Origin: an uncultured Ruminococcus sp.
GTDB taxonomy: Bacteria; Bacillota; Clostridia; Oscillospirales; Ruminococcaceae
Direction of reading: 5' to 3'
DNA: 64,000 nucleotides
Assembly (NCBI GenBank): GCA_947624255.1
Contig: CANQJO010000011.1
Location: 1-64,000, forward strand
The position numbers and the translations under genes are program-made. The notes beneath the pieces were generated by a model. It was not told the DNA's origin, ran no database searches, and was given only the letters and a program-made list of their open reading frames with translations. Below, piece after piece: positions 16,982 to 25,665 of this stretch (its first letter is position 1; every line of letters starts with the position of its first letter).

Positions 16982-18015
16982 AGTTTTTCCACCTCAGCAA
17001 GAAGCTCGGATACGATATCCTCCTCCCTGATCTTTCTCTGACTGCCGTCTCTGCGGAAGATCACGGCACAGCCGTCACCGCCGGCAATGCCTACGTCAGC
17101 TTCACGTGCTTCTCCGGGACCGTTCACCACACAGCCCATTACAGCGACTGTGATATCTTTATCCATATCCTTGACTGCCTCTTCAACGAGTTTTGCTGTT
17201 TTTATAAGATCAATGCGTGTCCGTCCGCAGGTCGGACAGGAAACGAGTTTTACTCCTCCCCGTTTTCCTATGCAGCGCAGGATATCCTTTGCCGCTTCGA
17301 TCTCCTTTATCGGATCATCGGTAAGTGATACACGTATCGTCTCGCCAATGCCGTCACAAAGCAGTGAGCCTATTCCCACAGCCGATTTTATAAGCCCCAT
17401 GCGCTCCGTACCTGCCTCGGTAACGCCGAGATGCAGCGGATACGGACATCTCTCGGCGGCAAGCCTGTATGAGGCTATCATACGGCTGACATCAGAGGAT
17501 TTTATAGAGATAACGATATCATCAAAATCAAAATGCTCCAGCATTGCCGCATGGTTGAGCGCACTCTCCACAAGAGCCTCCGGTACGGGAGAGCCGTATT
17601 TCGCAAGCAGCTCCTTTTCCAATGAGCCGGAGTTCACTCCTATCCGTATGGGGATATTCCTTGCACGGCAAGCCTTGACTACCTCACCGACTCTGTCCAT
17701 ACCGCCGATGTTTCCCGGATTTATGCGGATCTTGTCCACACCGGCGGCTGCTGATTCGATAGCCAGCCTGTAGTCAAAATGGATATCAGCCACAAGCGGG
17801 ACAGCAACAGCCTCCTTTATCGCCGGAATGAGCCTGACTGCCTCCATATCGGGTATCGCCGCACGGATTATCTCACAGCCTGCCGCTTCAAGCCGGAGTG
17901 CCTGCTGCACGCTGCCCTCGATATCGTCCGAGCGCACATTCAGCATCGACTGGATATATATATGCTTTCCGTCGAGGACGCACTCACCGACCTTGACCGG
18001 TTTAATATTTCTCAT
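16978..18015 (-). CDS. ispG: 4-hydroxy-3-methylbut-2-enyl-diphosphate synthase IspG
   Basis: IspG (GcpE) reduces the cyclic diphosphate MEcPP to HMBPP in the MEP isoprenoid pathway, using a [4Fe-4S] cluster. The bacterial two-domain form is seen: a TIM barrel containing LVADIHFDYRLA and DKIRINPGNIG, and a C-terminal cluster domain with SCPTCGRT and GCVVNGPGE carrying the three cysteines. ATG 18015 (MRNIKPVKVG) agrees with the usual start of the family; an in-frame GTG at 18024 is an alternative. It is co-oriented with rseP, dxr and uppS. Confidence 0.95.
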   Translation of the reverse strand: MRNIKPVKVGECVLDGKHIYIQSMLNVRSDDIEGSVQQALRLEAAGCEIIRAAIPDMEAVRLIPAIKEAVAVPLVADIHFDYRLAIESAAAGVDKIRINPGNIGGMDRVGEVVKACRARNIPIRIGVNSGSLEKELLAKYGSPVPEALVESALNHAAMLEHFDFDDIVISIKSSDVSRMIASYRLAAERCPYPLHLGVTEAGTERMGLIKSAVGIGSLLCDGIGETIRVSLTDDPIKEIEAAKDILRCIGKRGGVKLVSCPTCGRTRIDLIKTAKLVEEAVKDMDKDITVAVMGCVVNGPGEAREADVGIAGGDGCAVIFRRDGSQRKIREEDIVSELLAEVEKL

Positions 18016-18076
18016 AAATTTCACGATCCTTTACATAATATTCAGGAGGCTCATCCGGCGAAATTCTGCCGCCCTT

Positions 18077-19129
18077 TTATGAAAAAAGCCGCATGATATC
18101 CTGAAATGTTACAAATATCATTATGCCGAAAAGAAGTATAAGTCCCGCAAGGTGGACATATCCCTCATGCTCCGGCTTCACAGGCTTGCGGCGGACAAGC
18201 TCGATAAAGCAGAAAAGAAGTCTTCCTCCGTCAAGTCCCGGTATGGGCAGCAGATTGAAAATTCCCACGTTTATGGTGATAAGAGCAGTCATATACAACA
18301 GGTTGAAAATTGCGTCCTCCTTAGTTTCGCTCTCCTTTGCGGTATCGTTTATGGCATCTATCACGCCTACAGGTCCTGAGACCTCCTCTTTTTCGACCTT
18401 TCCGGAAACAAGCTGTTTCAGCGACAATCCCACGATATGGCTCATAGAGAGGAATATATCTCCCGAACCCTTTATAACGGTAAGGGGATTTTTTTCCTTA
18501 TAGACAAGTCCGAAATCAATGATGCTTCCCGTTTTGCTGTTGTTGAAGACGACATCGCTGAGCTCAACGATCTTTCCGTCACGGCGAACCTTGACATCAT
18601 GCTTGTTTGTCTTTGAAGTTTCAAAAATATAGTTCAGATCAAGGACACTGAATACGGAGGTCCCGTCAATGCTCACGAATTTATCGCCATGGCGCAGTCC
18701 CGTCTTATAGCTTTCGGCATAATATTCCACCGAGCCGTCCGCTTTATTATCGCCATGGAATCCGCTTATTTGGTCGGTGGGGACTTCGTCCATCATGCAG
18801 ACCATTGGTATCAGCATGACAAATCCCAGCACAAAATTCATGAACGCTCCTGCCGCAAGAACGATCATACGCTTCCGGAGTTTTGCGTTACGGAAGCTCC
18901 TCGGACTCTCGGTCTCCGAGTCCTCTCCCTCCATCGCACAGTAGCCTCCCAGTGGGAGCAGTCTCAGGGAGTATGCGGTCTCGCCCTTAGTTTTTTGCAG
19001 CAGCTTAGGTCCCATGCCGACAGAGAATTCCAGCACCTTTATCCCACTGAGCTTTGCGCAGATAAAGTGTCCGAATTCGTGAACTGTAACAATAAGTCCG
19101 AAAATAAGTATTGCTATGATTATTCCCAT
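18077..19129 (-). CDS. rseP: Site-2 protease RseP (RIP metalloprotease)
   Basis: This intramembrane zinc protease cleaves membrane-bound anti-sigma factors or signal-peptide remnants. The 350-residue protein has the HExxH motif as HEFGHF at about residue 17 in the first membrane segment. A PDZ region follows (around 115-185, GLRHGDKFVSIDG), and the third zinc ligand is in NLLPIPGLDGGRLLF near the C-terminus, flanked by membrane segments. Its position between dxr and ispG is the standard Firmicutes arrangement. Confidence 0.94.
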   Translation of the reverse strand: MGIIIAILIFGLIVTVHEFGHFICAKLSGIKVLEFSVGMGPKLLQKTKGETAYSLRLLPLGGYCAMEGEDSETESPRSFRNAKLRKRMIVLAAGAFMNFVLGFVMLIPMVCMMDEVPTDQISGFHGDNKADGSVEYYAESYKTGLRHGDKFVSIDGTSVFSVLDLNYIFETSKTNKHDVKVRRDGKIVELSDVVFNNSKTGSIIDFGLVYKEKNPLTVIKGSGDIFLSMSHIVGLSLKQLVSGKVEKEEVSGPVGVIDAINDTAKESETKEDAIFNLLYMTALITINVGIFNLLPIPGLDGGRLLFCFIELVRRKPVKPEHEGYVHLAGLILLFGIMIFVTFQDIMRLFS

Positions 19130-19161
19130 TCAGATATATCCTTTCTTCACTGCAACAGACA

Positions 19162-20304
19162 TCATATAATGCTTCTGACGTACTCCCTTGCCGCCTTGTC
19201 TGCCTCGAGAATGTCATCGACTGAGTTTATCTCCGTGTATGAAAATTTGTCAAGCACAGATGAAACGATCTCACCTATACGGATAAAGCCGATCCTGTCA
19301 GAGAGGAATGCCTTTACAGCCTCTTCATTTGCCGAATTTATCAGGCAGGGATACGCCCCCCCACGGGTAACTGCATCTATGGCTGCCGACAGACACTTAA
19401 AAGTGTCGGTATCCGGTTTCTCAAAGGTGAGCGTTCCGTAATCCGTCAGCGAAAGTCTTTTCACCGGACACTCGCAGCGGTCAGGATAAAGAAGCGCATA
19501 CTGTATCGGTATCTTCATATCGGGTACTCCAAGCTGTGCTATCACGGAGTTATCCTTGTATTCAACAGCAGAGTGTACCACACTCTGACGGTGTACAACG
19601 ATCTCTATCTGATCGGGAGCAAGGTCAAAAAGCCATTTTGCTTCGATAAATTCAAGTCCCTTGTTCATGAGCGTTGCCGAATCTATCGTTATCTTATTTC
19701 CCATGCTCCAGTTGGGATGCTTCAGCGCATCAGCCTTTGTCACGCTTTTCAGATCCTCATAGGTGCAGCCGAAAAAAGGACCTCCCGATGCCGTGAGGAT
19801 CACCCGTCCGAGCTGCTCACGCTTATTTCCTTGCAGGCATTGGAATATTGCAGAATGTTCGCTGTCAACAGGATAGATATTCACGCCCTTTTCCTCTGCA
19901 CCGGAAATAACGAGCTTTCCGCCCGCAACGAGAGTCTCCTTGTTGGCAAGAGCAATATCCTTTCCGGCATTTATTGCCGCAAGTGTGGGGAGAAGTCCTA
20001 CCATACCGACAACGGAATTCAGAACGATATCCGATCCCTCCATAGCGGCAATTTCGCAAAGTCCGCTCTCTCCGGAAAGTATTTCAATATCAGTATCGGC
20101 AAGACGTGCTTTCATATCGGAGAAAAGTTCCTCCCGACAGATGCAGATCTTCGCCGGCTTGTATTTTCTTGCCTGCTGCTCAAGAAGCTCCGTATTGCTG
20201 TTGGCAGAGAGGGCGGTTATCCTGATGCCGTGTTTCTCACAGACCTCAAGAGCCTGTGTGCCGATCGAGCCTGTTGAGCCGAGGATAGATGCTGTTTTTT
20301 TCAT
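19162..20304 (-). CDS. dxr: 1-deoxy-D-xylulose-5-phosphate reductoisomerase Dxr
   Basis: Dxr converts DXP to MEP with NADPH, the first committed step of the MEP pathway. The 380-residue protein has the NADPH-binding LGSTGSIGTQALEV at its start. It also has ANKETLVAGG near 122, DSEHSAIFQCL with the metal ligands near 145, SGGPF near 180, and KHPNWSMGNKITIDSATLMN near 205. The start ATG has AGGAGG upstream. The family 1 dispersed repeat lies between cdsA and this gene. Confidence 0.96.
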   Translation of the reverse strand: MKKTASILGSTGSIGTQALEVCEKHGIRITALSANSNTELLEQQARKYKPAKICICREELFSDMKARLADTDIEILSGESGLCEIAAMEGSDIVLNSVVGMVGLLPTLAAINAGKDIALANKETLVAGGKLVISGAEEKGVNIYPVDSEHSAIFQCLQGNKREQLGRVILTASGGPFFGCTYEDLKSVTKADALKHPNWSMGNKITIDSATLMNKGLEFIEAKWLFDLAPDQIEIVVHRQSVVHSAVEYKDNSVIAQLGVPDMKIPIQYALLYPDRCECPVKRLSLTDYGTLTFEKPDTDTFKCLSAAIDAVTRGGAYPCLINSANEEAVKAFLSDRIGFIRIGEIVSSVLDKFSYTEINSVDDILEADKAAREYVRSII

Positions 20305-20324
20305 TATCGCTCCTCCTGAAATTT

Positions 20325-20485
20325 ATACTGATCTCACTCTGAAAACCGAGAACCTTTGCGAAGATCCCGCACCTTTTACTGCGTCAAAGTGATTCGACAT
20401 ACGCCGGTACGGTTTCGTCCTTTTTCCTTATAGAATGCACAGCCTGTTCGCAAATTTTGCACGGTTTTCAGAATGAGATCAGTAT
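20325..20485 (-). repeat. Dispersed repeat family 1, copy B (24-bp inverted ends)
   Basis: This is a 161-bp element whose ends 20325-20348 and 20462-20485 are inverted repeats matching at 23 of 24 positions. TA dinucleotides lie at both ends, compatible with a TA target duplication as made by Tc1/mariner-IS630 relatives. Read on the minus strand, it matches copy A (1992-2133) block by block and ends 12 or so bases upstream of the Shine-Dalgarno of dxr. It therefore sits inside the cdsA-dxr transcription unit. Confidence 0.8.
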
Positions 20486-20530
20486 TATTAAACGTCAGAT
20501 AAATTTGTCATTTACTATAGTATGTAGATT

Positions 20531-21421
20531 TTAGCTGAATAATTCGATAATTTTCAAGGTGAAATAAAATGCGGGCAGCACAAAAAGAACGCTGTCAAAG
20601 CGATCCATAAGTCCTCCGTGACCGGGCATTATTTTTCCGTAATCCTTGAAGCCTATCTGCCTCTTTACCATTGAGGCTGAAAGATCGCCGACAGTTCCCA
20701 CAACGGCGCATACCATTCCGATCAGAGCCATTGCGAAGAAATTGCCGGCTGCAAGATCATCGTGTCCGCTGAATGCGCCGATAGCTCCGAAAACTATTCC
20801 GGTGACGAGAATTCCACCGATAAAGCCCTCAATGGTCTTTTTGGGACTTATCTCGGGACAGAGTTTATGCTTGCCGAAAGCTACCCCGGTAAAGTAAGCT
20901 CCGGTATCGGCGACCCACGCTCCGCACAAGCCTAAGATCACAAAAAGAACATCGCCGCTCTCTCTGTCAAGCCGAACCATAGTGGTCATCGCCTGCGGCA
21001 CAAGCACCATCGCTGCAAGAGTGAAAAACACCTGTTCATAGCGTATTTCCTTATGCTTTTTCAGCCATGTGAGGAATATTACAAATGCAGCAGCAAGCAC
21101 AGCACATGATACAATAACGCTGCATGGCACGCCATATTGAGCAAGGAAATGATCTCCCGCGGGAAGTTTATCACCGCCCTCGATGTCTGAGCCGATATTC
21201 TTATAGCTGATCTCAAATATGAACGGCACAGACACACCGCAAAGCTCAGCGGCAATGAGTATGGGCAGGCATTTGTGGAGTTTCACCGCTCTGAGAAGCT
21301 CAAAGAGCATCACGGCTATCATAGCAGCAACTGCTATGGGCAGCAGTATAGTGCTGTGAAAATACAGCACCACTGCCACTATTACAACGCCGACCGCTCC
21401 GGAAATTATACGTGTAAGCAT
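20531..21421 (-). CDS. cdsA: Phosphatidate cytidylyltransferase CdsA
   Basis: CdsA makes CDP-diacylglycerol from phosphatidate and CTP, the branch point of phospholipid synthesis. The 296-residue protein has about eight hydrophobic segments, a hydrophilic AWVADTGAYFTG-type motif near 190 and SPKKTIEGFIGG near 212. The C-terminal signature GGLMDRFDSVLFVLPAFY is also present. ATG 21421 has GGAGG six bases upstream; the in-frame GTG 21424 is too near. The start shares a base with the uppS stop. Confidence 0.95.
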   Translation of the reverse strand: MLTRIISGAVGVVIVAVVLYFHSTILLPIAVAAMIAVMLFELLRAVKLHKCLPILIAAELCGVSVPFIFEISYKNIGSDIEGGDKLPAGDHFLAQYGVPCSVIVSCAVLAAAFVIFLTWLKKHKEIRYEQVFFTLAAMVLVPQAMTTMVRLDRESGDVLFVILGLCGAWVADTGAYFTGVAFGKHKLCPEISPKKTIEGFIGGILVTGIVFGAIGAFSGHDDLAAGNFFAMALIGMVCAVVGTVGDLSASMVKRQIGFKDYGKIMPGHGGLMDRFDSVLFVLPAFYFTLKIIELFS

Positions 21422-22161
21422 CACACACCTCCGAAGCGGCGGTGTCTGCTGTCAAAATCAATAAGAGCCTTGTCAAGCTCATTTGATGTAAAATCAGGCC
21501 ACAGCACATCGGTGAAATAATACTCGGCATATGCACACTGCCAGATAAGATAGTTCGATAGCCGCAGCTCTCCGCTGGGACGAATCACAAGGTCAACATC
21601 GGGTATCCCCTTTGTGTAAAGCTCATCGGCAACGGACTGCTCGGTTATGTCCTCCGGCTTTATTTCGCCGTTTACAGCCTTTTGCGCAAGTATCCGTGCC
21701 GCATGAGCGATCTCATCTCTGCCGCCGTAGTTCACAGCCATCATAAGTGTCATTTCGTCATAGTGAGCCGTATCCTCTTCAAGCCTTATCATCTTTTCCC
21801 GGAGATCCTCATCAAAGGCAGATTTATCCCCGAGAAAGATCATACGGGTATTCTCACTGAGAAAATTCCGCACGTCCACAATGTAATCACGGAAAAGCTC
21901 CATTATCGTATTTATCTCGTCGGACGGACGCTGCCAATTCTCGGTGGAAAACGCATAGAATGAGATATTCTGCAAGCCTATATCCTTGCAGTAGCGGACT
22001 ATCTTTTTGAAATTCTTTGCGCCCTCCCTGTGACCGAATGAGCGGGGCAGACCACGCTTTTTTGCCCATCTGCCGTTGCCGTCCATTATGAATCCGACGT
22101 GCTGAGGGAGCTTTTCGGGCAATCCGACAGCTTCCTTTTCCTTTTTACTGAATATAGCCAT
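21421..22161 (-). CDS. uppS: Undecaprenyl diphosphate synthase UppS
   Basis: UppS is a cis-prenyltransferase that makes the C55 carrier lipid for peptidoglycan and wall polymers. The 246-residue protein shows GFIMDGNGRWAKKRGLPRS near residue 23, with the catalytic Asp. GHREGAKNFKKIV, FYAFSTENWQRP and the C-terminal DLVIRPSGELRLSNYLIWQ are also present. No strong Shine-Dalgarno is seen. The start is two bases after the frr stop, so re-initiation is likely. Confidence 0.96.
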   Translation of the reverse strand: MAIFSKKEKEAVGLPEKLPQHVGFIMDGNGRWAKKRGLPRSFGHREGAKNFKKIVRYCKDIGLQNISFYAFSTENWQRPSDEINTIMELFRDYIVDVRNFLSENTRMIFLGDKSAFDEDLREKMIRLEEDTAHYDEMTLMMAVNYGGRDEIAHAARILAQKAVNGEIKPEDITEQSVADELYTKGIPDVDLVIRPSGELRLSNYLIWQCAYAEYYFTDVLWPDFTSNELDKALIDFDSRHRRFGGV

Positions 22162-22163
22162 AA

Positions 22164-22718
22164 TTAAACCGTCATTATTTCCTTTTCTTTGTCAGCTACC
22201 GCCTTATCAACGTCATTGCAGAACTGATCTGTGATATTCTGTACCTTCTTCTCGCAGTCCTTGAGATCGTCCTCCGTGATCTCGGAGTTTTTCTTCATTG
22301 CCTTGAATTTCTCCATAGTGTCACGCCTGATGGAACGTATCGTTACCTTGCACTCCTCACCGTATTTTCTGATGCTCTTGCAAAGCTCCTTACGGCGTTC
22401 CTCGGTGAGCTGCGGAAAGATCAGCCGGATCACACTGCCGTCATTTGTCGGTGTGATGCCGATATCAGATGCCTGTATAGCCTTTTCTATGAGCTTTAGC
22501 GTGGATCTGTCCCAAGGCTGGATAACGAGTATTCTTGCCTCCGAAACAGAGATCGCTGCCATCTGGTTCACCGGTGTGGGAGAGCCGTAATAATCCACAA
22601 GCACCTTGTCAAGCACACTCGGATTCGCTCTTCCCGCACGTATGGAGGCAAATTCATTGCCGAGAGCTTTGAGGCTCTTATTCATTTTTTCCTTTGCATT
22701 ATTCAACTGTTCCTTCAT
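22164..22718 (-). CDS. frr: Ribosome recycling factor Frr
   Basis: Frr releases ribosomes from mRNA after termination together with EF-G. The 184-residue protein is of usual length. Signature segments are LGNEFASIRAGRANPSVLD near 19, VDYYGSPTPVNQMA near 40, and LRSIRRD-type IRSIRRDTMEKFK near 128. It lies between pyrH and uppS, as in many Firmicutes, and has AAGGAAG upstream. Confidence 0.96.
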   Translation of the reverse strand: MKEQLNNAKEKMNKSLKALGNEFASIRAGRANPSVLDKVLVDYYGSPTPVNQMAAISVSEARILVIQPWDRSTLKLIEKAIQASDIGITPTNDGSVIRLIFPQLTEERRKELCKSIRKYGEECKVTIRSIRRDTMEKFKAMKKNSEITEDDLKDCEKKVQNITDQFCNDVDKAVADKEKEIMTV

Positions 22719-22748
22719 GAGAATATCTTCCTTTCTGAATGTTATATT

Positions 22749-23468
22749 TCATGTGAGCTGCTGTTCGCTGACGACTGTTCCTACATTTTCGCCCATGATC
22801 GCTTTGTAGATGTTGTCCGGCTCGGAGAGGTCGAAAACAAGCATCTTCATGTTATTGTCACGGCATAGTGTAGCCGCTGTGGAGTCCATGACAGCAAGCT
22901 CGTCATTAAGCACCTGACTGAATGTGAGCGTATCATACTTTTTGGCATCGGCATACTTATGGGGATCCTTGTCATAAACGCCGTCCACAAGAGTTGCCTT
23001 CAGGAATATATCTGCCTGTATCTCAACGGCTCTCAGGGAGGCTGCCGTATCCGTTGAGAAGAACGGATTTCCCGTACCGCATCCGAATATCACGATCCTG
23101 CCCTTCTGCAGATGGTTCACAGCCTTGTTTCTGATATACGGCTCTGCCACCTGCTGCATAGTGATAGCAGTCTGCACTCTGACGATACAGCCGAGAGATT
23201 CCAGAACATCCGCAAGGGCAAGGGCATTCATCGCAGTAGCAAGCATACCGATATGGTCGGCACGTGTTCTGTCCATTGCTCCGCTGGAGCGTCCGCGCCA
23301 GAAATTTCCTCCGCCTACGACAACCCCGACCTGGACTCCTTCATCAGCACACTTTTTTATGCTTTTGCATATCTCGGTGATAACATCGTAATCAAGTCCT
23401 GTTTTTTTATCTCCTGCAAGAGCCTCGCCGCTCACCTTAAGAAGAATTCTTTTATACTTCGGATCCAT
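22749..23468 (-). CDS. pyrH: UMP kinase PyrH
   Basis: PyrH phosphorylates UMP to UDP and belongs to the amino-acid-kinase family. The 239-residue protein has LLKVSGEAL near residue 9, [21 protein letters not shown] near 45, and [16 protein letters not shown] near 130. ATG 23468 is chosen because GAGGTG lies just before it; the frame is open from GTG 23480, which would include that ribosome binding site. A promoter lies about 40 bases upstream (23503-23531). rpsB and tsf, often upstream, are not here. Confidence 0.95.
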   Translation of the reverse strand: MDPKYKRILLKVSGEALAGDKKTGLDYDVITEICKSIKKCADEGVQVGVVVGGGNFWRGRSSGAMDRTRADHIGMLATAMNALALADVLESLGCIVRVQTAITMQQVAEPYIRNKAVNHLQKGRIVIFGCGTGNPFFSTDTAASLRAVEIQADIFLKATLVDGVYDKDPHKYADAKKYDTLTFSQVLNDELAVMDSTAATLCRDNNMKMLVFDLSEPDNIYKAIMGENVGTVVSEQQLT

Positions 23469-23502
23469 ATTGCACCTCACAAATAATAATATATCTATGT
23501 TT

Positions 23503-23531
23503 ATTTTACACTAAAATTACGGATATGTAAA
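23503..23531 (-). promoter_or_regulatory. pyrH operon promoter
   Basis: On the minus strand TTTACA (23531-23526) and TAAAAT (23508-23503) are separated by 17 bases. It is placed to drive pyrH-frr-uppS-cdsA-dxr-rseP-ispG-polC. Confidence 0.6.
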
Positions 23532-23678
23532 GTGAATTCTTAAAAAATTATATTTTTTTCTAAAATTTTCTTTGAGAATATCTTATTATTGGCGAGAATA
23601 AAGCTGTAAAATTCAATTTTTGTGAAATATAAACAAATTTTTTATAGCATTTTTGTGATTTTATTTTTGTTTTTTTGC
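23532..23678. other. AT-rich gene-free stretch
   Basis: Very AT-rich spacer between the divergent pyrH and tRNA promoters. Apart from T and A runs I see no gene, repeat or stable hairpin. Confidence 0.5.
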
Positions 23679-23707
23679 TTGACTTACCATAAACTCTGTG
23701 GTATAAT
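23679..23707 (+). promoter_or_regulatory. tRNA-Ser operon promoter
   Basis: TTGACT (23679-23684) and TATAAT (23702-23707) with a 17-base spacer, about 80 bases before the first tRNA. Confidence 0.85.
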
Positions 23708-23789
23708 ATAAAGGCTGAATCAGTTTATGAAGATTCGACAACTGCAAACAGGGGGCTTTTGCTCCGTGTGTCCTGAATAATTTCTGAAC

Positions 23790-23878
<89 letters not shown>

Positions 23879-23904
23879 TTACTTCCTTTAATGAACATAT
23901 CTTT

Positions 23905-23994
23905 GCGGATTTACCCAAGTGGTGAAGGGGCTCCCCTGCTAAGGGAGTAGGTCGGGAAACCGGCGCGAGAGTTCAAATCTCTCAATCCGCGCCA
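23905..23994 (+). tRNA. tRNA-Ser (GCU)
   Basis: The acceptor arms GCGGATT and AATCCGC pair, followed by G and an encoded CCA. The anticodon loop CTGCTAA gives anticodon GCT. It has a long variable arm and the T-loop GTTCAAATC. It is 26 bases after the first tRNA-Ser and shares its promoter. Confidence 0.97.
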
Positions 23995-24002
23995 AAAAAA
24001 AG

Positions 24003-24047
24003 CGCTCTCAACCGGTTATTCCAAACCGTTCGGGAGCGTTTCATTTT
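24003..24047 (+). terminator. Terminator of tRNA operon
   Basis: CGCTCTC (24003-24009) pairs with GGGAGCG (24032-24038) with one G-T pair. An inner AACCGG/CCGTT pairing lies within the stem, and TTTCATTTT follows. Confidence 0.75.
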
Positions 24048-24133
24048 ATATGCCGGTTCCGGAAATCGGATCCTTAAAAAAATACGGACAGCTCTGAAAA
24101 AGGGGTGAGCTGTCCGAAATCAGTTGATATGTA

Positions 24134-24832
24134 TTAGTTCTTGAATAATGAGAAAAATGCACTTGCGGCAGCCGCTCCGGCTGCTGAACTTGCAGATGCA
24201 GCCGCATCCGCTGCTGATTGTGCGGTCAGAGCGGAAATAAGCTCCAACCTTGCTTGATGTTTTTCTGTTTCGTAGAGGTTTATAGCCTCTTTTAAGGTGC
24301 TCGCACGCATATTGTTCATGTAAGAGAAAAGATATGCAAACGAAGTGCTGTCTCTGTAATCATATGGCAGCCACGAAAGTACTGCATCGCTTTTCAGCGT
24401 TTCAAGCTCATTCACATATTTGCTCCTGTCTGCGGTAAGTCCCGCAGCTTTTTTCTTTTGGAACAACATATTCAATACTCCGATGGCTATGCAGGCAAGG
24501 AAAGCAGGCCATTGCAAAACCTCGTTGTTGGCTAAAACAAAGGCGATACATAATCCGATAAAAGTACAAAGAACAACATATCTTATTCTTGACCTTTTCC
24601 GGGCTTTATCAATTCCCTCGTCAAGACCGGCAATAATATTTTCCTTCTCTTTGATGGCTGACATAACGGTAAAGCTGTTGTTCATAAATCCAAGGATAGT
24701 CTCCCTTTCATCAGCTAAAGCAACTGCCGCTCCCCTTTTTGCCCCTGCCGCCACCTGAGCCTGCTCCGCACCGCACTTGGGGCAAACAAACGTTCCCTCG
24801 GCCATTTGTGTTCCGCATTCTTTACAAAACAT
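24134..24832 (-). CDS. Zinc-ribbon membrane protein
   Basis: This 232-residue protein starts with a zinc ribbon (CKECG and CPKCG, residues 3-21). A linker and a coiled segment follow, then two adjacent membrane helices (about residues 84-102 and 108-123). A C-terminal helical region ends in a long Ala/Ser run (AASASSAAGAAAASAFFSLF). The ribbon is presumably cytosolic. ATG 24832 is chosen because GGAGG is eight bases upstream, whereas ATG 24838 is only two bases from it. The gene has its own promoter and an inverted repeat in its leader. No specific function can be named. Confidence 0.75.
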   Translation of the reverse strand: MFCKECGTQMAEGTFVCPKCGAEQAQVAAGAKRGAAVALADERETILGFMNNSFTVMSAIKEKENIIAGLDEGIDKARKRSRIRYVVLCTFIGLCIAFVLANNEVLQWPAFLACIAIGVLNMLFQKKKAAGLTADRSKYVNELETLKSDAVLSWLPYDYRDSTSFAYLFSYMNNMRASTLKEAINLYETEKHQARLELISALTAQSAADAAASASSAAGAAAASAFFSLFKN

Positions 24833-24853
24833 ATTCATTTCCTCCTTAGATCT

Positions 24854-24888
24854 ATAGTTGACGTCAAAAATGATCTGACGTTAACTAT
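24854..24888. repeat. 35-base inverted repeat, copy 2, in zinc-ribbon leader
   Basis: ATAGTTGACGTCA (24854-24866) pairs with TGACGTTAACTAT (24876-24888) with one mismatch in 13. It lies 15 bases upstream of the Shine-Dalgarno of the zinc-ribbon gene, so it would form a hairpin in that mRNA or an operator. It resembles 317-351. Confidence 0.6.
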
Positions 24889-24940
24889 ATTTTTTTGATT
24901 CGCACGCTTATGCGTGTCCGGATCTGTACCTGACTTCATT

Positions 24941-24969
24941 ATTATAACACACTTTCACAGAAAAGTCAG
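24941..24969 (-). promoter_or_regulatory. Promoter of the zinc-ribbon gene
   Basis: On the minus strand CTGACT (24969-24964) and TATAAT (24946-24941) are 17 bases apart. It gives a leader of about 100 bases that contains a CACGC/GCGTG hairpin (24902-24915) and the larger inverted repeat. Confidence 0.55.
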
Positions 24970-25041
24970 CACTTTGTGTACATAAAATCTACAGAATTAA
25001 ACACGCTATATGATACACTATAGTTGTAGGGGGTGTTGCCA

Positions 25042-25380
25042 TTGCAGAATTTTGGCAAAAGGATAAAGGAACTGCGTAAAAGCGCCGGTATGACACAGCA
25101 GCAGCTTGCAGAGCGTATCTGGGTCTCAAAGGCTGCAATAAGTAATTATGAGCTTTACGAACGCAGCCCTTCACCCGAAATTCTTATAAAGCTTGCAAGA
25201 GTGTTCCACGTTTCCACGGACTATCTTCTCGGCATTGAGGAGGATAAAGCGCCTGCATTAAAGCTGAATGGTCTTACAGATGAAGATATTGCGGTTTTAG
25301 AGAATGTAGCCGCTCTCCTCCGCAAGAAAAACCTTTCACATGGTCATTCTAAAGGCAAAAAGCATGATCGGGAGCATTAA
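25042..25380 (+). CDS. XRE-family transcriptional regulator
   Basis: This is a short Cro/CI-type repressor of 112 residues. The helix-turn-helix spans about residues 5-60 (FGKRIKELRKSAGMTQQQLA, then VSKAAISNYELYERSPSP). FHVSTDYLLGIEEDK follows, the usual end of this family's DNA-binding domain. The C-terminus is a short variable tail rich in Lys and His. TTG 25042 is preferred, with AGGGGG eight bases upstream; GTG 25033 overlaps that site. It is divergent from the zinc-ribbon gene and may regulate it, but that is conjecture. Confidence 0.85.
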   Translation: MQNFGKRIKELRKSAGMTQQQLAERIWVSKAAISNYELYERSPSPEILIKLARVFHVSTDYLLGIEEDKAPALKLNGLTDEDIAVLENVAALLRKKNLSHGHSKGKKHDREH

Positions 25381-25462
25381 GCAGAAATATCATGATATAC
25401 CGTTACAGACGTACTCTCCGAACCTTTTGAACGCTTCATCAGGCGGATCATTGCATTCGGGA

Positions 25463-25524
25463 GATCTCTGAAAAGCTGTTTTATTCTCAAAGCAGAGGGT
25501 TTCAGAGATCCCTTTTATATTTTG
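25463..25524 (+). terminator. Terminator after the XRE regulator
   Basis: GATCTCTGAAA (25463-25473) pairs perfectly with TTTCAGAGATC (25500-25510). There is additional inner CTG/CAG pairing, and CCCTTTTATATTTT follows. Confidence 0.75.
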
Positions 25525-25605
25525 CCACATACAAGTAACAAAACCAAGAATTTTTGTGCAAATCGTTGGTAAATGATGTATATGCCGTTTTTTTGTAAAA
25601 AACTC

Positions 25606-25634
25606 TTGAATAATCACTTCAAATAATATATAAT
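25606..25634 (+). promoter_or_regulatory. rnf operon promoter
   Basis: TTGAAT (25606-25611) and TATAAT (25629-25634), spacer 17 bases, about 30 bases before the rnfC start codon. A second TATAAT follows at 25635. Confidence 0.7.
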
Positions 25635-25665
25635 TATAATGTATGACGCATGAAAGGAGCATATC

